DNA of 35,530 bases, taken from assembly GCA_015272515.1 (NCBI GenBank), contig JACYLN010000024.1, positions 142,073 through 177,602 of the forward strand, given 5' to 3'. Below are positions 7,426-16,040 of the stretch, piece by piece. The position numbers and the translations under genes are program-made. Positions within the stretch are counted from its first letter, which is position 1; every line of letters starts with the position of its first letter. Source of the DNA: Leptolyngbyaceae cyanobacterium C42_A2020_001. GTDB lineage: Bacteria; Cyanobacteriota; Cyanobacteriia; Leptolyngbyales; Leptolyngbyaceae. Below the pieces are notes generated by a model. That model did not search any database, was not told the DNA's origin, and saw only the letters and a program-made list of their open reading frames with translations.

Positions 7426-8979
7426 TTATCGCTTGGGTTGGAACAAAATGCCCCCTACCAAAAACCCCAGGGAGAGTCCTGAAAGATGGCCAATAATACT
7501 GACCTGTGGCGTGATCAAATCCGAAAAGAGTTGCAAGATAACGATCATCCCGATCAGTCGCAGTCGCTCTTGAGCAATCTGGGCTTTCTCGATCCACCAT
7601 CCCTTTAATTGAATTGCCCCTTCCGCCCCTACCATTCCCAGTACAGCTCCGGATGCCCCAACCGTAAGTTGAGCTGTGGAATCTGTCAAGGTTGACAGAA
7701 ACACAACCGCTAGCATGGAGCCGATCCCGGTGAAAAAATAGGCAATCAAATACTTTTTGCGCCCCAGCGCTGCTTCAACCAGTGCACCAAAAACGTACAG
7801 CCCCAGCATATTGGTGAGCAAATGCACAACGCCGTGATGTAGAAAAATTGCCGCGATCGCCCGCCACCATTCTCCCATCAACACATCTTCAGGAACCAGC
7901 GCCCCCATCTGGTAAAGCACGAACAAATCTTCGCTACCACCCAACACACTCTCAACAGCAAACACCACTACATTTAGCCCAATCAGGGCGTAGGTGGCAT
8001 AACTCTTTTTCGTCGTTAGAGCCAGTTGACTGCTGTATCGCGCCTCTTGCTGTATTGCCGTTTTGATGCGATCCAGAATGGCGCGGGAGTCCTCAGTCAG
8101 TGATTGGTCAGGGTGGGCGAGTGGGTGAGTTAATCGCCAGCGAATGGCATGGGTGAGGGTGGTGTTTTTATTAGCTTGCAGGAGCGTTAGAATCTCTTGC
8201 GCGATCGCCCGATTCCCCGCCATCATTTCGGCAGTTGCCAGCCAAAATTGCCGAGTCTGCATTGGATACAGCCGGAGTGAGGTTTCAAATAAGCGTTGTA
8301 CTGACTGCGTCTGTCCACAAAATGCCAGGGCGTACAGGCGAACAGTTCCCAACACTTCAGGGTTACCGGGTCTCCCTAGTTGCTGCTCAAACTTCTCCAC
8401 ACCCTGCAACAGTCCATCAATGTCTCCTAATTCTCCGAGTGATCGCAAATAGGCAGCCCCCAGCCATACCTCACGATACAGTGTCTTCTCTGGAATACTG
8501 CTTTGCACCCACGCCACTAGCTCTGCCCATTGGGCTTCCATGCGGTAAAGCGTAGCTTTTGCCATCCGTCCAGTTGGGGTCAAGTTCGTTTCATACTTGC
8601 TAAGAAGCTGTTTTGCCTCGCTCAGGCTACCCTGTTTTGCCAGGTCCAGCCCGTGCAATAACTGTGGATATTCCATAAATCCATCGGCAGGATGCAACCA
8701 CCTCAGCCAGCTTGCCAGATAACTAGCTTGTCGATACTGCTCCTGGGAAACCAACCGATTCACTCTGGCAAATCCAATGATTGGCAGCAAAATCAGCAGT
8801 GCCCACAGGCTACCGCTGACAAACCCCGCCCACTCTGGAATGGTTAAAAAACTGCCAATTAATGCCATCACAACGATCGCGATCGCCGCTAACCAACCAC
8901 GGGGAAGTCGAGTTGCCTGAGTCAGCATAAAAATTGCGGTGAAAACAACAAGCTGAATCAGGAAAAGGTTGAAGGTCAT
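7426..8979 (-). CDS. Rhomboid-family intramembrane serine protease with repeat-like N-terminal half
   Basis: A 517-residue membrane protein. About three hydrophobic segments open it (LFLIQLVVFTAIFML, LAAIAIVVMALIGSFLTI, GSLWALLILLPIIGFA), followed by roughly 200 soluble residues rich in helical Leu/Ala/Gln patterns like TPR-type repeats. The C-terminal third is a rhomboid core: the HHGVVHLLTNMLGLYVFG helix with the HxxxN-type pattern, the nucleophile Ser443 in TVGASGAVLGMVGA, and the partner His498 in GHLSGLSLGF. Both dyad residues are present, so it is probably active. I chose the ATG at 8979; the frame is open to a TTG at 9024, which would overlap the LD-carboxypeptidase gene by 14 bp. Neither start has a clear ribosome-binding site. 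Substrates are unknown. Confidence 0.88.
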   Translation of the reverse strand: MTFNLFLIQLVVFTAIFMLTQATRLPRGWLAAIAIVVMALIGSFLTIPEWAGFVSGSLWALLILLPIIGFARVNRLVSQEQYRQASYLASWLRWLHPADGFMEYPQLLHGLDLAKQGSLSEAKQLLSKYETNLTPTGRMAKATLYRMEAQWAELVAWVQSSIPEKTLYREVWLGAAYLRSLGELGDIDGLLQGVEKFEQQLGRPGNPEVLGTVRLYALAFCGQTQSVQRLFETSLRLYPMQTRQFWLATAEMMAGNRAIAQEILTLLQANKNTTLTHAIRWRLTHPLAHPDQSLTEDSRAILDRIKTAIQQEARYSSQLALTTKKSYATYALIGLNVVVFAVESVLGGSEDLFVLYQMGALVPEDVLMGEWWRAIAAIFLHHGVVHLLTNMLGLYVFGALVEAALGRKKYLIAYFFTGIGSMLAVVFLSTLTDSTAQLTVGASGAVLGMVGAEGAIQLKGWWIEKAQIAQERLRLIGMIVILQLFSDLITPQVSIIGHLSGLSLGFLVGGILFQPKR

Positions 8980-9010
8980 GTGGGGAGCGGGAGGTGAGGA
9001 AGATTCAATT

Positions 9011-9907
9011 TTAGGAGGTCTCAAAGCTTAGGGTGCCCTGGTCACCGTCTAATTGGACAGGCACACCGACAGGCAGGGCGGCATTGGGGCTGGTGTGACC
9101 AAAGGGTAAATTGGAGACGATAGGGATGCCCAAATCACCCAGGCGATCGCGCAATACCTCTTCCACTGTAAAGCTTGGAATGTTTGGGGGGGGATCGCAC
9201 TGGCTAAACTGCCCAATTGCAATGCCTTGAATTTGGCGAAAGTGGCCAGCGAGTCGCCACTGCGTCAACATGCGATCGATGCGGTAAGGAACTTCCCCTA
9301 CGTCTTCGATCGCCAAAATTACGTTGGTACAGTTGGGTTGAAGGGGGGTTCCCAATAGATGGGTTACTACTGTGAGGTTAATGGGAAGCAACAGCCCCCT
9401 GGCACTGCCGTTACCCCAACCCTCACCTATCAATGGGGGAAGGGGTTGACCTTCTACCCAGCCAAACAACCGCTGTAATGACCAGTCAGGTTCGTCAGCG
9501 ATCGTGGTTAATAAAGGGGCATGAACGCCAGAGATCCCTTGCTGGCTCAGGCTGGTTAACAAACTTGTGATATCCGAAAAACCAATCAACCATTTGGGTT
9601 CAGTCCAGTTCCAGGCGAAATTTTCTAGCACTCGTGCCCCACCGTAGCCACCCCGCGCACATAAAATTCCTCGGCAGTCTGGATCTTTGAGAGCATCGCT
9701 CAATTGACGACGACGATTCTCATCCGTCCCTGCCAGGTAACCCCAGCGGTGATCAAAACCGAGAGTGAGTTCTACTTGGTAGCCGCGCGATCGCCAGACT
9801 TCGATTCCCGTTTGCATCCGTTCCAGTTCTCGTAACGTGCCACTGGGAGCAACGACACGCAACAAATCGCCCGGTCGTAAAGGAGGAGGAGGATAACAAC
9901 GATGCAT
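9011..9907 (-). CDS. ldcA: LD-carboxypeptidase (muramoyltetrapeptide carboxypeptidase, family S66)
   Basis: Removes the terminal D-alanine from the tetrapeptide of peptidoglycan fragments during cell-wall recycling, acting in the cytoplasm. The 298-residue protein has the full S66 triad: Ser111 in LIGFSDITSLL, Glu201 in AIEDVGEVPYRIDRM and His271 in PFGHTSPNAALPVG. The conserved CARGGYGGARVLE turn (83-95) precedes the nucleophile. The start MHRCYPPPPLRPGD leads directly into the first strand LLRVVAPSG, as expected. The gene ends close to the start of the rhomboid gene on the same strand, so the two are probably cotranscribed. No signal peptide is seen, in keeping with the family. Confidence 0.93.
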   Translation of the reverse strand: MHRCYPPPPLRPGDLLRVVAPSGTLRELERMQTGIEVWRSRGYQVELTLGFDHRWGYLAGTDENRRRQLSDALKDPDCRGILCARGGYGGARVLENFAWNWTEPKWLIGFSDITSLLTSLSQQGISGVHAPLLTTIADEPDWSLQRLFGWVEGQPLPPLIGEGWGNGSARGLLLPINLTVVTHLLGTPLQPNCTNVILAIEDVGEVPYRIDRMLTQWRLAGHFRQIQGIAIGQFSQCDPPPNIPSFTVEEVLRDRLGDLGIPIVSNLPFGHTSPNAALPVGVPVQLDGDQGTLSFETS

Positions 9908-10018
9908 GAATTATTCCAAATATGCTTGCCATACTCGATGTATGGTGGCTCGGAGTTCAATTATGTACGGAACATCCGGTGGTAACTGCCTTATGTTTAC
10001 CCGCTGCTTAACCAACTC

Positions 10019-10615
10019 CTAATTAATTTGACACGCAGCCAACCCTTTGCCTTTTGGAGAAGATTGTAAGCCCAATGCCACTGCTTTGACTCGTTGCGCG
10101 GGCGTACCATGATGGTTGCGGCTCCACTGGGCGTAGTCTCCCACTCGATAGGCAAAGGTCATGATTTCTTGGACATCTCGTTGATCCAGGGTGAGGTTGG
10201 GAATGGAGCGTAGGTATACTCCAGCTAAACAATCGGCTTGGAGTTCGGCGCTCGCAGTGGTTCTAGGCATAAAGCTATGCGCCGCCTGCATGGCATGAGC
10301 ATACTCATGGGCGATGATATAGGCAAGAGCCGCATCTCCATGCTGATATGCCATTCTAATATCCTGTTGGGCAATGTAAACTGTGTGGTTGCGTCCGCAG
10401 TAATGGCTGCCCCGCACTGCCCCACAGCCACCCCGCTGTCCGTGACGCACGTTCCATACCAGTTTTGGAGTGGCTTGATAGCCATGGATGTGTTGAATCC
10501 CTTCATAAACTCCATTAGCAACTGCTTCGGGAGACAGTTCTGCTTTTGCAGGTGTGCCGGTTAACACGCATCCCGCACTGATTAGGGCTGTAACCAACGC
10601 TTTGAGTTTTTTCAT
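10019..10615 (-). CDS. Exported neutral zinc metallopeptidase-like protein
   Basis: A 198-residue protein from the ATG at 10615, starting with a typical signal peptide (MKKLKALVTALISAGCVLTG, probable cleavage after TPAKA at about residue 25). The mature part has the gluzincin-type motif HEYAH (103-107) and a downstream ELQADCLAGVY (about 124-134), the arrangement of the YpfJ-like neutral zinc metallopeptidases (COG2321), where the Glu in the second motif completes the metal site. Two cysteines at CGAVRGSHYC could form a disulfide in the periplasm. The frame is open eight codons upstream, but that start would mask the signal peptide. Activity is likely from the motif; the target is unknown. 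Confidence 0.8.
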   Translation of the reverse strand: MKKLKALVTALISAGCVLTGTPAKAELSPEAVANGVYEGIQHIHGYQATPKLVWNVRHGQRGGCGAVRGSHYCGRNHTVYIAQQDIRMAYQHGDAALAYIIAHEYAHAMQAAHSFMPRTTASAELQADCLAGVYLRSIPNLTLDQRDVQEIMTFAYRVGDYAQWSRNHHGTPAQRVKAVALGLQSSPKGKGLAACQIN

Positions 10616-10740
10616 GATGAGTGGAGGAGCGAAAGTCAATATCTATGGGTGTAACGAAGCCTTGTGGAGCTGGGGTTACAAGGTTCCTTCTTCCCTATGA
10701 CAGACTTTTGTGCTGGTTGCTCCCAAATTGTTTAAAAAAT

Positions 10741-12219
10741 TTACCGAGTGTGATCTACTGCGCGATCGCGCATATCCAACTTAGCGCGCAATTCATCTTT
10801 AATGCGGCTCAGGATGGAGTTTTCGTCGAGGGATGCCAGAATGCGGCTGACTACTGCTTTCGGGCCGTCGGGTCCCCAGGATGCTCCATTTGCCAGATAG
10901 GTTTTGGTGACTTGCCCGATCGTGTAGGAAGAAACCCCGGCAACTCCGGCTTGAGTCACGGCAACGGAAGCATAGGCAGCAAGGGAAGCCCCGCCCGTTG
11001 CAGGAGCCGCCAAACCCAGTAAACTTTTCAAAGAGCTTAATCCCAGGTTGGCAAGCATTTCGCTGAGGCTGATGCCCCCCATTGTTAGGGCGATTTTTTG
11101 CAGCAATCCCAATGCGCCCTGCTGAGTCATAGGAATGCCGTATAAGCGCGATAGGGATAGGATCATGGCAACGTCGATTACCGCGCTACTGAGCAGATCT
11201 ACCACGGTAACTGGATTGAGGGCGATCGCCACGGCTTTGGTCATGACTCCATTCCAGATGATGCGGTTGGCGCTGCGATCGCGGATCATCATTTTGCGTT
11301 CCACCAGGCGCTCGTTGACATCATCTGCAAACAGCATGGAGTTGATCGCGACCAATGATTTTCCTTCTCGGTCTAAAATTTCCAGAATTTTGAGTTTCAA
11401 CTCATCGACTTGAGGTGTACCTGCACTCAGTTGAGCCGCGACTCGCCCATCAGGGCGGCGAACTGCCTTTGCTACCAAAGGCGATGCGGCTGCCATGACA
11501 ATTTCATCTGGTGAAAGCAGTTCTTTAACTCGCTCATCGCGGATCTTGTGGTAGATCGTCAAGCGATCGGTGTCGGGATATTGATCAATCTTGTTAAACA
11601 CTAGAATGATCGGTTTGCTTGCCTGCCGCAGTTGCGATAACGCTTGATATTCCACCTTCGTCATGTCGCCCGCGATGATGAACAGAATCAAGTCCGCCTG
11701 TTGAGCAATTTGCCGTGCCAGAGCTTCGCGGGCTTCTCCGTTTACCTCATCAATACCGGGAGTGTCGATCAGTTCGATGTGAGAGTCGCCCGCACCAGGA
11801 AGGGTGACGCGCGTTAGGGAGCGATCGCTGCCTTGTACCGATTCGTGGGTTAACTTCCAATTGGCAGTTTGTTGACTACGGGTAACTCCATGAATTGGTC
11901 CCGTTTCAAACACCGTCTCACCTAACAGGGCATTCAGTAGGGACGATTTGCCCCGTCCCACCATGCCAAACACGGCAATGTGAACAATCTGCCGATCCAG
12001 CTTGTCCATCATCGACTCTAAACCCTGAATTTCTGGCTCTAGCCCCCGTCGCTCTTGAGCAGTTAAATCTAGCCCATCGACTAAGTCGTGCAGGGCTGTT
12101 TGAGCCTGACGATAATTGAGTTCTGCCTGGATCGCTTCAAAGCTATGGATGGTAGCTTCCAGCGATCGATTTTCCTCATTAAAATCTGGCAGCGGGTCTA
12201 CTGGCACTAAGTCAGACAT
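10741..12219 (-). CDS. Membrane-associated GTPase with DUF697-like C-terminus
   Basis: A 492-residue GTP-binding protein. The G domain has G1 FGMVGRGKSS (84-93), G2 Thr113 in HGVTRSQ, G3 DTPG (152-155) and G4 NKID (209-212). An alpha-helical N-terminal stretch of about 75 residues precedes it. The C-terminal part has hydrophobic segments (VTVVDLLSSAVIDVAMILSLSRLYGI and the Ala/Gly-rich GLAAPATGGASLAAYASVAV) that resemble the DUF697/YcjF family often joined to GTPases in cyanobacteria. The start ATG is clear. The physiological role is not known; membrane attachment and nucleotide-driven remodelling or transport are the usual suggestions. Flanking genes point to the envelope but give no operon evidence. 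Confidence 0.85.
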   Translation of the reverse strand: MSDLVPVDPLPDFNEENRSLEATIHSFEAIQAELNYRQAQTALHDLVDGLDLTAQERRGLEPEIQGLESMMDKLDRQIVHIAVFGMVGRGKSSLLNALLGETVFETGPIHGVTRSQQTANWKLTHESVQGSDRSLTRVTLPGAGDSHIELIDTPGIDEVNGEAREALARQIAQQADLILFIIAGDMTKVEYQALSQLRQASKPIILVFNKIDQYPDTDRLTIYHKIRDERVKELLSPDEIVMAAASPLVAKAVRRPDGRVAAQLSAGTPQVDELKLKILEILDREGKSLVAINSMLFADDVNERLVERKMMIRDRSANRIIWNGVMTKAVAIALNPVTVVDLLSSAVIDVAMILSLSRLYGIPMTQQGALGLLQKIALTMGGISLSEMLANLGLSSLKSLLGLAAPATGGASLAAYASVAVTQAGVAGVSSYTIGQVTKTYLANGASWGPDGPKAVVSRILASLDENSILSRIKDELRAKLDMRDRAVDHTR

Positions 12220-12561
12220 AGATACGCGACTAATGGGTTGCCTGGGGTTCAGCTTGATTGAACCTTAATTTACAATTCCATGCTAGTAATTTCCGTCGAG
12301 ATGTGGGAAGCATCAAACTGTCCATAAAGCATCCGATGGTGCCTTTACTGTGACCGGAAGGTCTGATGATGCCTAAACTGCAACACTAGCGACTGCTAGG
12401 AGAAGAAAGTGGATCAGTTCAAATCCAGCAGCAGCAAATAACCTTTGCATTAACACCAAGATCTCTATTTGACCGCTTTGATGAGATGTTTCGCTCAGTG
12501 GCTGGAAATTATACAGCATCCGTCTCCTCTGAGTTTTTTCTTTTACTACACTGAACAAGCA
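12220..12561. other. Intergenic stretch without a convincing gene
   Basis: 342 bases between two minus-strand genes. A 61-codon minus-strand frame at 12373-12558 begins at a TTG with no ribosome-binding site and resembles nothing I know, so I do not call it. Two related 16-mers repeat directly 30 bp apart: GATGGTGCCTTTACTG (12335-12350) and GATGATGCCTAAACTG (12365-12380). Confidence 0.5.
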
Positions 12562-13140
12562 TTAGAAAGTATTACAAGGAACTTGGACCCATTTGCGTTG
12601 AAAGAAGATGTCAGGGTCATAGCACCCCGATACAGGAGGCTCACCTAGTACAAACCAAGCAACTACCCATCTAAAGGCAAGAATACTACCGAAAAAGAAC
12701 AGAATCCCCGTTAAAAACATAATCAAACATGTTGCCAAATTTCCTTCATCAAAACCAGAGGTCAAAGTCGCTTCACCCGGTTTTTTAGGATTATAGAAAA
12801 TCTGAATTTTGTGATTAGCAGAATATTTTGCTTGTGCTTGTGCTTCTGCTTGGTCGCTACTAGTGAAATGCCCTTGCCAAAAGGTAAAATAATACTGAAT
12901 TCCTTCAACAACATAAATGTAGGAAAATTGGCAGTAGTAATGAGCTACACCAGAGACGGCATCAGTCTCTGCACGAACACGAAAGTTATGGATTTGACCT
13001 TCAGTCGGCAACCGTTCTGAACTTTGCAAGCTGATTCTTAGGGTGTGAAATGAATTGGAGAGCAACTGATAGCCGCTAGTTCCCAAAAGTAAGGTAATAC
13101 AAGAGAAAACAAGAAACCCTGGAATATTTTCTGGTTTCAT
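12562..13140 (-). CDS. DUF3592-like membrane protein
   Basis: A 192-residue protein with one hydrophobic segment at each end of a soluble domain: GFLVFSCITLLLGTSGY (about 8-24) and LIMFLTGILFFFGSILAFRWVVAW (about 139-162). Between them are strands with the pattern seen in DUF3592 proteins: FSYIYVVEGIQYYFTF, an alpha-helical AEAQAQAKYSANHKIQIFYNPKKPGEATL, where the YNPxxP turn is characteristic. The loop after the second helix has a Cys-containing PVSGCYDPD. Function is unknown for the family. No operon with the neighbouring porin is evident; 68 bp separates it from the porin stop, both on the minus strand, so readthrough from the porin is possible. Confidence 0.7.
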   Translation of the reverse strand: MKPENIPGFLVFSCITLLLGTSGYQLLSNSFHTLRISLQSSERLPTEGQIHNFRVRAETDAVSGVAHYYCQFSYIYVVEGIQYYFTFWQGHFTSSDQAEAQAQAKYSANHKIQIFYNPKKPGEATLTSGFDEGNLATCLIMFLTGILFFFGSILAFRWVVAWFVLGEPPVSGCYDPDIFFQRKWVQVPCNTF

Positions 13141-13208
13141 ACAATCTAGTAGATTTGTCTAGGATGGCGGGCTAATCCAAGCAATTTATACCGTTACATG
13201 TAAGATAC

Positions 13209-14900
13209 TCAAAATGTAAATGTGGTTCGGATTGTGCCGATAAAGGCATCATCAGTTGTTTTAATTTGCCCTGGATTTTGAATCCAAATCAAACCTGGTG
13301 TAATCGAAATGTGATCGTTAATTTGATACTTGTAAAATACCTCGATATGAATTGGCACAGCTAATGCACCATAATCTCGCCGCGATTTTGGATTACCTAA
13401 ATAGGGCTGTGCCCCAATGACAATGCCGCCTAAATTCCCTTTCTTGCCTAAATCTTGGAAAGAAAGACCCAACCCATAAGTCCAAATTTCCCCAGTCTCG
13501 ACATTGGGCGCATTATAATCAGCCGTTACATAAGTTCCGAAGGCATTCAAAACAACCTTGGGTGTAATTTTGAAGTAGCCTGAAAGACCATAGGCATCAA
13601 TTTTTGCTCGATCGCCAATAATGAGTCCAGGGGTGGGAGCAAAGAAGCTGGTGACATTGGCATAGGTGGTGCCGACTGCCCCATCGGCACGGACGCGATA
13701 GCTACCTTCAAAAATTGCTTCGCCCTGGGTTTTATAGGCTGTTACATAGGTGGCACCGATGCCTACTCGATCGCCAGCATAGGCAACCTGGAAAAGCCCA
13801 GCATAGTTGCCATCAAACAGTCCATTCCCAGATGCCGGATTGTTGGCTGTATTGGCTAAATATCCAGCACTCAATATGACAGAACCCAGCTTAAAGTTGA
13901 GTCCTATCCCAGCACCCCCGCCAATTTCATAAATCGGGTTCCGCTGACCAAACACGGATAGCGTCGAGCTGCCACCATCTTGCGAATCCAGAGTTGGATT
14001 TAACGTGGGCGCATAGTAATAGTGGGTTCCTCCCACCGCTGGAATGTAAAAGTGAGCATGATCGCTAAAGACAGAGGTGTAATATGCCAGATGTCCCAGT
14101 TGAACACTGTTACCGCCGCCGCCGATAACGTTATGAGTTTGCAGTCCTTCGGATAGGTTGACAATGCCTGCCGGGTTACTGCCGACAAAGATTCCCGGCA
14201 ATTCGTCGGATTGAAAAAGTGCCGCATTTCCTGCATCCAGGCGGGTCACCAGGCGATCTTTCCCACTGAAGCTAGTTGTTAAGGTTAGCCGCACTCGATT
14301 TTGGAAAACGGTACTATTTTCCCGATCGCTAAACTCATCCGTCAGCGCAAAAATTACTTCACCCGACAGCTTTGTCGTTGTTGAAAACTGTTGCTTTTCA
14401 AGCGTAGACGTGCGAGCTTCTAAGGATTCCACACGACCGCGCAAACTGGCTAACTCCGCTGCAAACTCTTCTTGTAGCTTTTTAACCACTTCTAAGTCTT
14501 CTTTCTGGACGAGGTCAGTGGTTGCAGTGGAGATCAATTCCTGAATTTTGTCCAGACAAGCATTCAAGCCAGCCGCAAACTCAAATCGCGTCATGGCTCG
14601 GTTGCCCCGATAGGTTCGATCGGGATAACCAATAAGGCAACCGTACTGCTCCACCAAGGATTGCAACGCTTGAAAAGCCCAATCTGTTGGTTGAATATCC
14701 GTCAACTGGGAAACTGAAGTAACTTGATCGAGCGCAGCCCCAGTTTGCCCCTCAGCACTGTAGGCAGAGACTTGATTCATCACAGAATTTTGTGATGCGG
14801 CGGATTGAACCGTATCAGTTTGAGCAAACGCAGAAAATGCAGTGACTCCAAACAAAGTGGGAGCTAGCCAAAAAGAATGCCAAACAATGGGTGCCATCAT
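13209..14900 (-). CDS. SLH-domain outer-membrane porin (iron-uptake porin / SomA-like)
   Basis: A cyanobacterial major-porin-type protein, 563 residues from the ATG at 14900, which follows an AAGGAT ribosome-binding site by a few bases. It opens with a signal peptide ending AFSAFA|Q. Next comes a single SLH domain (LTDIQPTDWAFQALQSLVEQ through RTYRGNRAMTRFEFAAGLNA), which anchors the trimer to pyruvylated peptidoglycan-linked polymer. A coiled coil follows (VVKKLQEEFAAELASLRGRVESLEARTSTLEKQ is its extent, about 120-160), then a long beta-barrel ending in phenylalanine (TTFTF), the usual outer-membrane insertion signal. The frame is open upstream to a GTG at 14969, which would bury the signal peptide. 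A divergent LysR gene 117 bp from that point suggests regulated expression. The transported solute (iron, carbohydrate or inorganic ions) cannot be read from sequence. Confidence 0.9.
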   Translation of the reverse strand: MMAPIVWHSFWLAPTLFGVTAFSAFAQTDTVQSAASQNSVMNQVSAYSAEGQTGAALDQVTSVSQLTDIQPTDWAFQALQSLVEQYGCLIGYPDRTYRGNRAMTRFEFAAGLNACLDKIQELISTATTDLVQKEDLEVVKKLQEEFAAELASLRGRVESLEARTSTLEKQQFSTTTKLSGEVIFALTDEFSDRENSTVFQNRVRLTLTTSFSGKDRLVTRLDAGNAALFQSDELPGIFVGSNPAGIVNLSEGLQTHNVIGGGGNSVQLGHLAYYTSVFSDHAHFYIPAVGGTHYYYAPTLNPTLDSQDGGSSTLSVFGQRNPIYEIGGGAGIGLNFKLGSVILSAGYLANTANNPASGNGLFDGNYAGLFQVAYAGDRVGIGATYVTAYKTQGEAIFEGSYRVRADGAVGTTYANVTSFFAPTPGLIIGDRAKIDAYGLSGYFKITPKVVLNAFGTYVTADYNAPNVETGEIWTYGLGLSFQDLGKKGNLGGIVIGAQPYLGNPKSRRDYGALAVPIHIEVFYKYQINDHISITPGLIWIQNPGQIKTTDDAFIGTIRTTFTF

Positions 14901-14992
14901 CGATATCCTTGTAAAAAACTCGTTGGATTGAGCAGACCAAGCCTCTAACGGGTCTTTCTGGTAAACCACGTCAACTTTTCATTTTTTTACAG

Positions 14993-15021
14993 AAATTAAT
15001 TTGTTTTTTAGCCTTGGTCAA
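14993..15021 (-). promoter_or_regulatory. Candidate sigma-70-type promoter for the porin gene
   Basis: On the minus strand TTGACC (15021-15016) and TAATTT (14998-14993) are separated by exactly 17 bases, a good -35/-10 spacing. Transcription would start near 14986 and give a leader of about 85 bases before the chosen ATG. This is pattern matching only. Confidence 0.4.
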
Positions 15022-15055
15022 TATATATTTTTAGAATTTTTTAGGCTATAGTCAA

Positions 15056-15071
15056 ATATCTTTAGCGATAT
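15056..15071. promoter_or_regulatory. Candidate LysR-type operator
   Basis: ATATC-TTTAGC-GATAT is a perfect 5-bp inverted repeat with a 6-bp spacer, of the kind bound by LysR dimers. It sits 15 bp before the LysR start codon, just upstream of its TTGGAG ribosome-binding site, and about 35 bp upstream of the porin -35 candidate on the other strand. It could serve autorepression and porin control together. Confidence 0.35.
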
Positions 15072-15086
15072 ACTTGGAGTGGTTCG

Positions 15087-16040
15087 ATGGAGCTGCAACA
15101 GTTGAGCCGATTTGAGTTGCGCCAGATTTGTTATTTTGTGGCGTTGGTGCAAGCAGAAAATAACTTCACCGTTGCGGCCCAGCGTCTTGGCATTAAGCAG
15201 CCGCCGTTGACGCAGCGCATTCAAGCATTAGAAGAATTGCTAAGTGCTGGACAGATCGCTTCTACCGTCAAATTGTTCGATCGCAGTACACGTCCCATTA
15301 GGCTGACAGCAGCGGGTCAAGTGTTCCTAGAAGAAGTTCAACAAGCCCTGCTGCATCTGGATCGGGCTATTGTGAGATCGCAACAGGCAAGCCAAGGTCA
15401 GATTGGTCATCTAGTCGTAGGGATGACCAATTTCATCGCAAACAGTCTGTTGCCCGATATTGTGCAACAGTTCCAGCAACGCTTCCCGAATGTGACCTTG
15501 GAAATGTGGGAAGTTACCGTTGAACAACGATGGCATATGCTCAAACAACGGCAAGTAGATGTGATATTTGAACAAGCCGAAAATTTTGATCATATCGATC
15601 AAGCATTAATGTTCCAGCCAATTCTGCAAGAGCATTTTGTCCTGGTCGCAGCGGCGCAACATCGATTTGCCATGCAAGATCAGGTTTCCTTGAAAGATCT
15701 GCAAACAGAAAAAATTATCTTACCGCCAGTAGAGATATTTCCCTTTTATCAAAAGGTGATTACTTTATGCCAAGATGCAGGTTTTGAACCCACCATCTTA
15801 AAAAATGTAGTTGCAACTGGAGCCGTGACCTTACTCAGTCTTGTGGCTGCGGGTTTAGGCGTCTCAATCTTGCCGAATCATGTGGAGAGTTTACAACGGA
15901 AAGGTGTGATATATCGACCACTCGCAGCAACAGTGCCTTTAACACGCCAAGTTGCCGTCGTCTGGCGACAAAATGATAGCTCGATCGTTTTGCACCAATT
16001 TCTCCAGGTGATTCAAGAGATTACAAATTCATCCCTGTGA
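15087..16040 (+). CDS. LysR-family transcriptional regulator
   Basis: A 317-residue regulator with an N-terminal winged helix-turn-helix (FELRQICYFVALVQAENNFTVAAQRLGIKQPPLTQRIQALE, about residues 9-49) and a periplasmic-binding-protein-like effector domain (GHLVVGMTNFIANSLLPDIV onward, ending with the family stretch AAGLGVSILPNHV). A TTGGAG ribosome-binding site precedes the ATG. Between the recognition helix and the LFDRSTRPIRLTAAG wing there are about eight extra residues (SAGQIAST) compared with typical members. It faces away from the porin gene, the classic arrangement in which a LysR protein controls the divergent gene and itself. The inducer is not predictable. Confidence 0.9.
   Translation: MELQQLSRFELRQICYFVALVQAENNFTVAAQRLGIKQPPLTQRIQALEELLSAGQIASTVKLFDRSTRPIRLTAAGQVFLEEVQQALLHLDRAIVRSQQASQGQIGHLVVGMTNFIANSLLPDIVQQFQQRFPNVTLEMWEVTVEQRWHMLKQRQVDVIFEQAENFDHIDQALMFQPILQEHFVLVAAAQHRFAMQDQVSLKDLQTEKIILPPVEIFPFYQKVITLCQDAGFEPTILKNVVATGAVTLLSLVAAGLGVSILPNHVESLQRKGVIYRPLAATVPLTRQVAVVWRQNDSSIVLHQFLQVIQEITNSSL

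Noticed and set aside
10621-11022. 133-codon plus-strand frame over the GTPase 3' end
   Set aside because: Mostly antisense to the DUF697-type region, with no motif or ribosome-binding site.
12373-12558. 61-codon minus-strand frame before the GTPase
   Set aside because: TTG start, no ribosome-binding site and no recognisable sequence; described only as intergenic.
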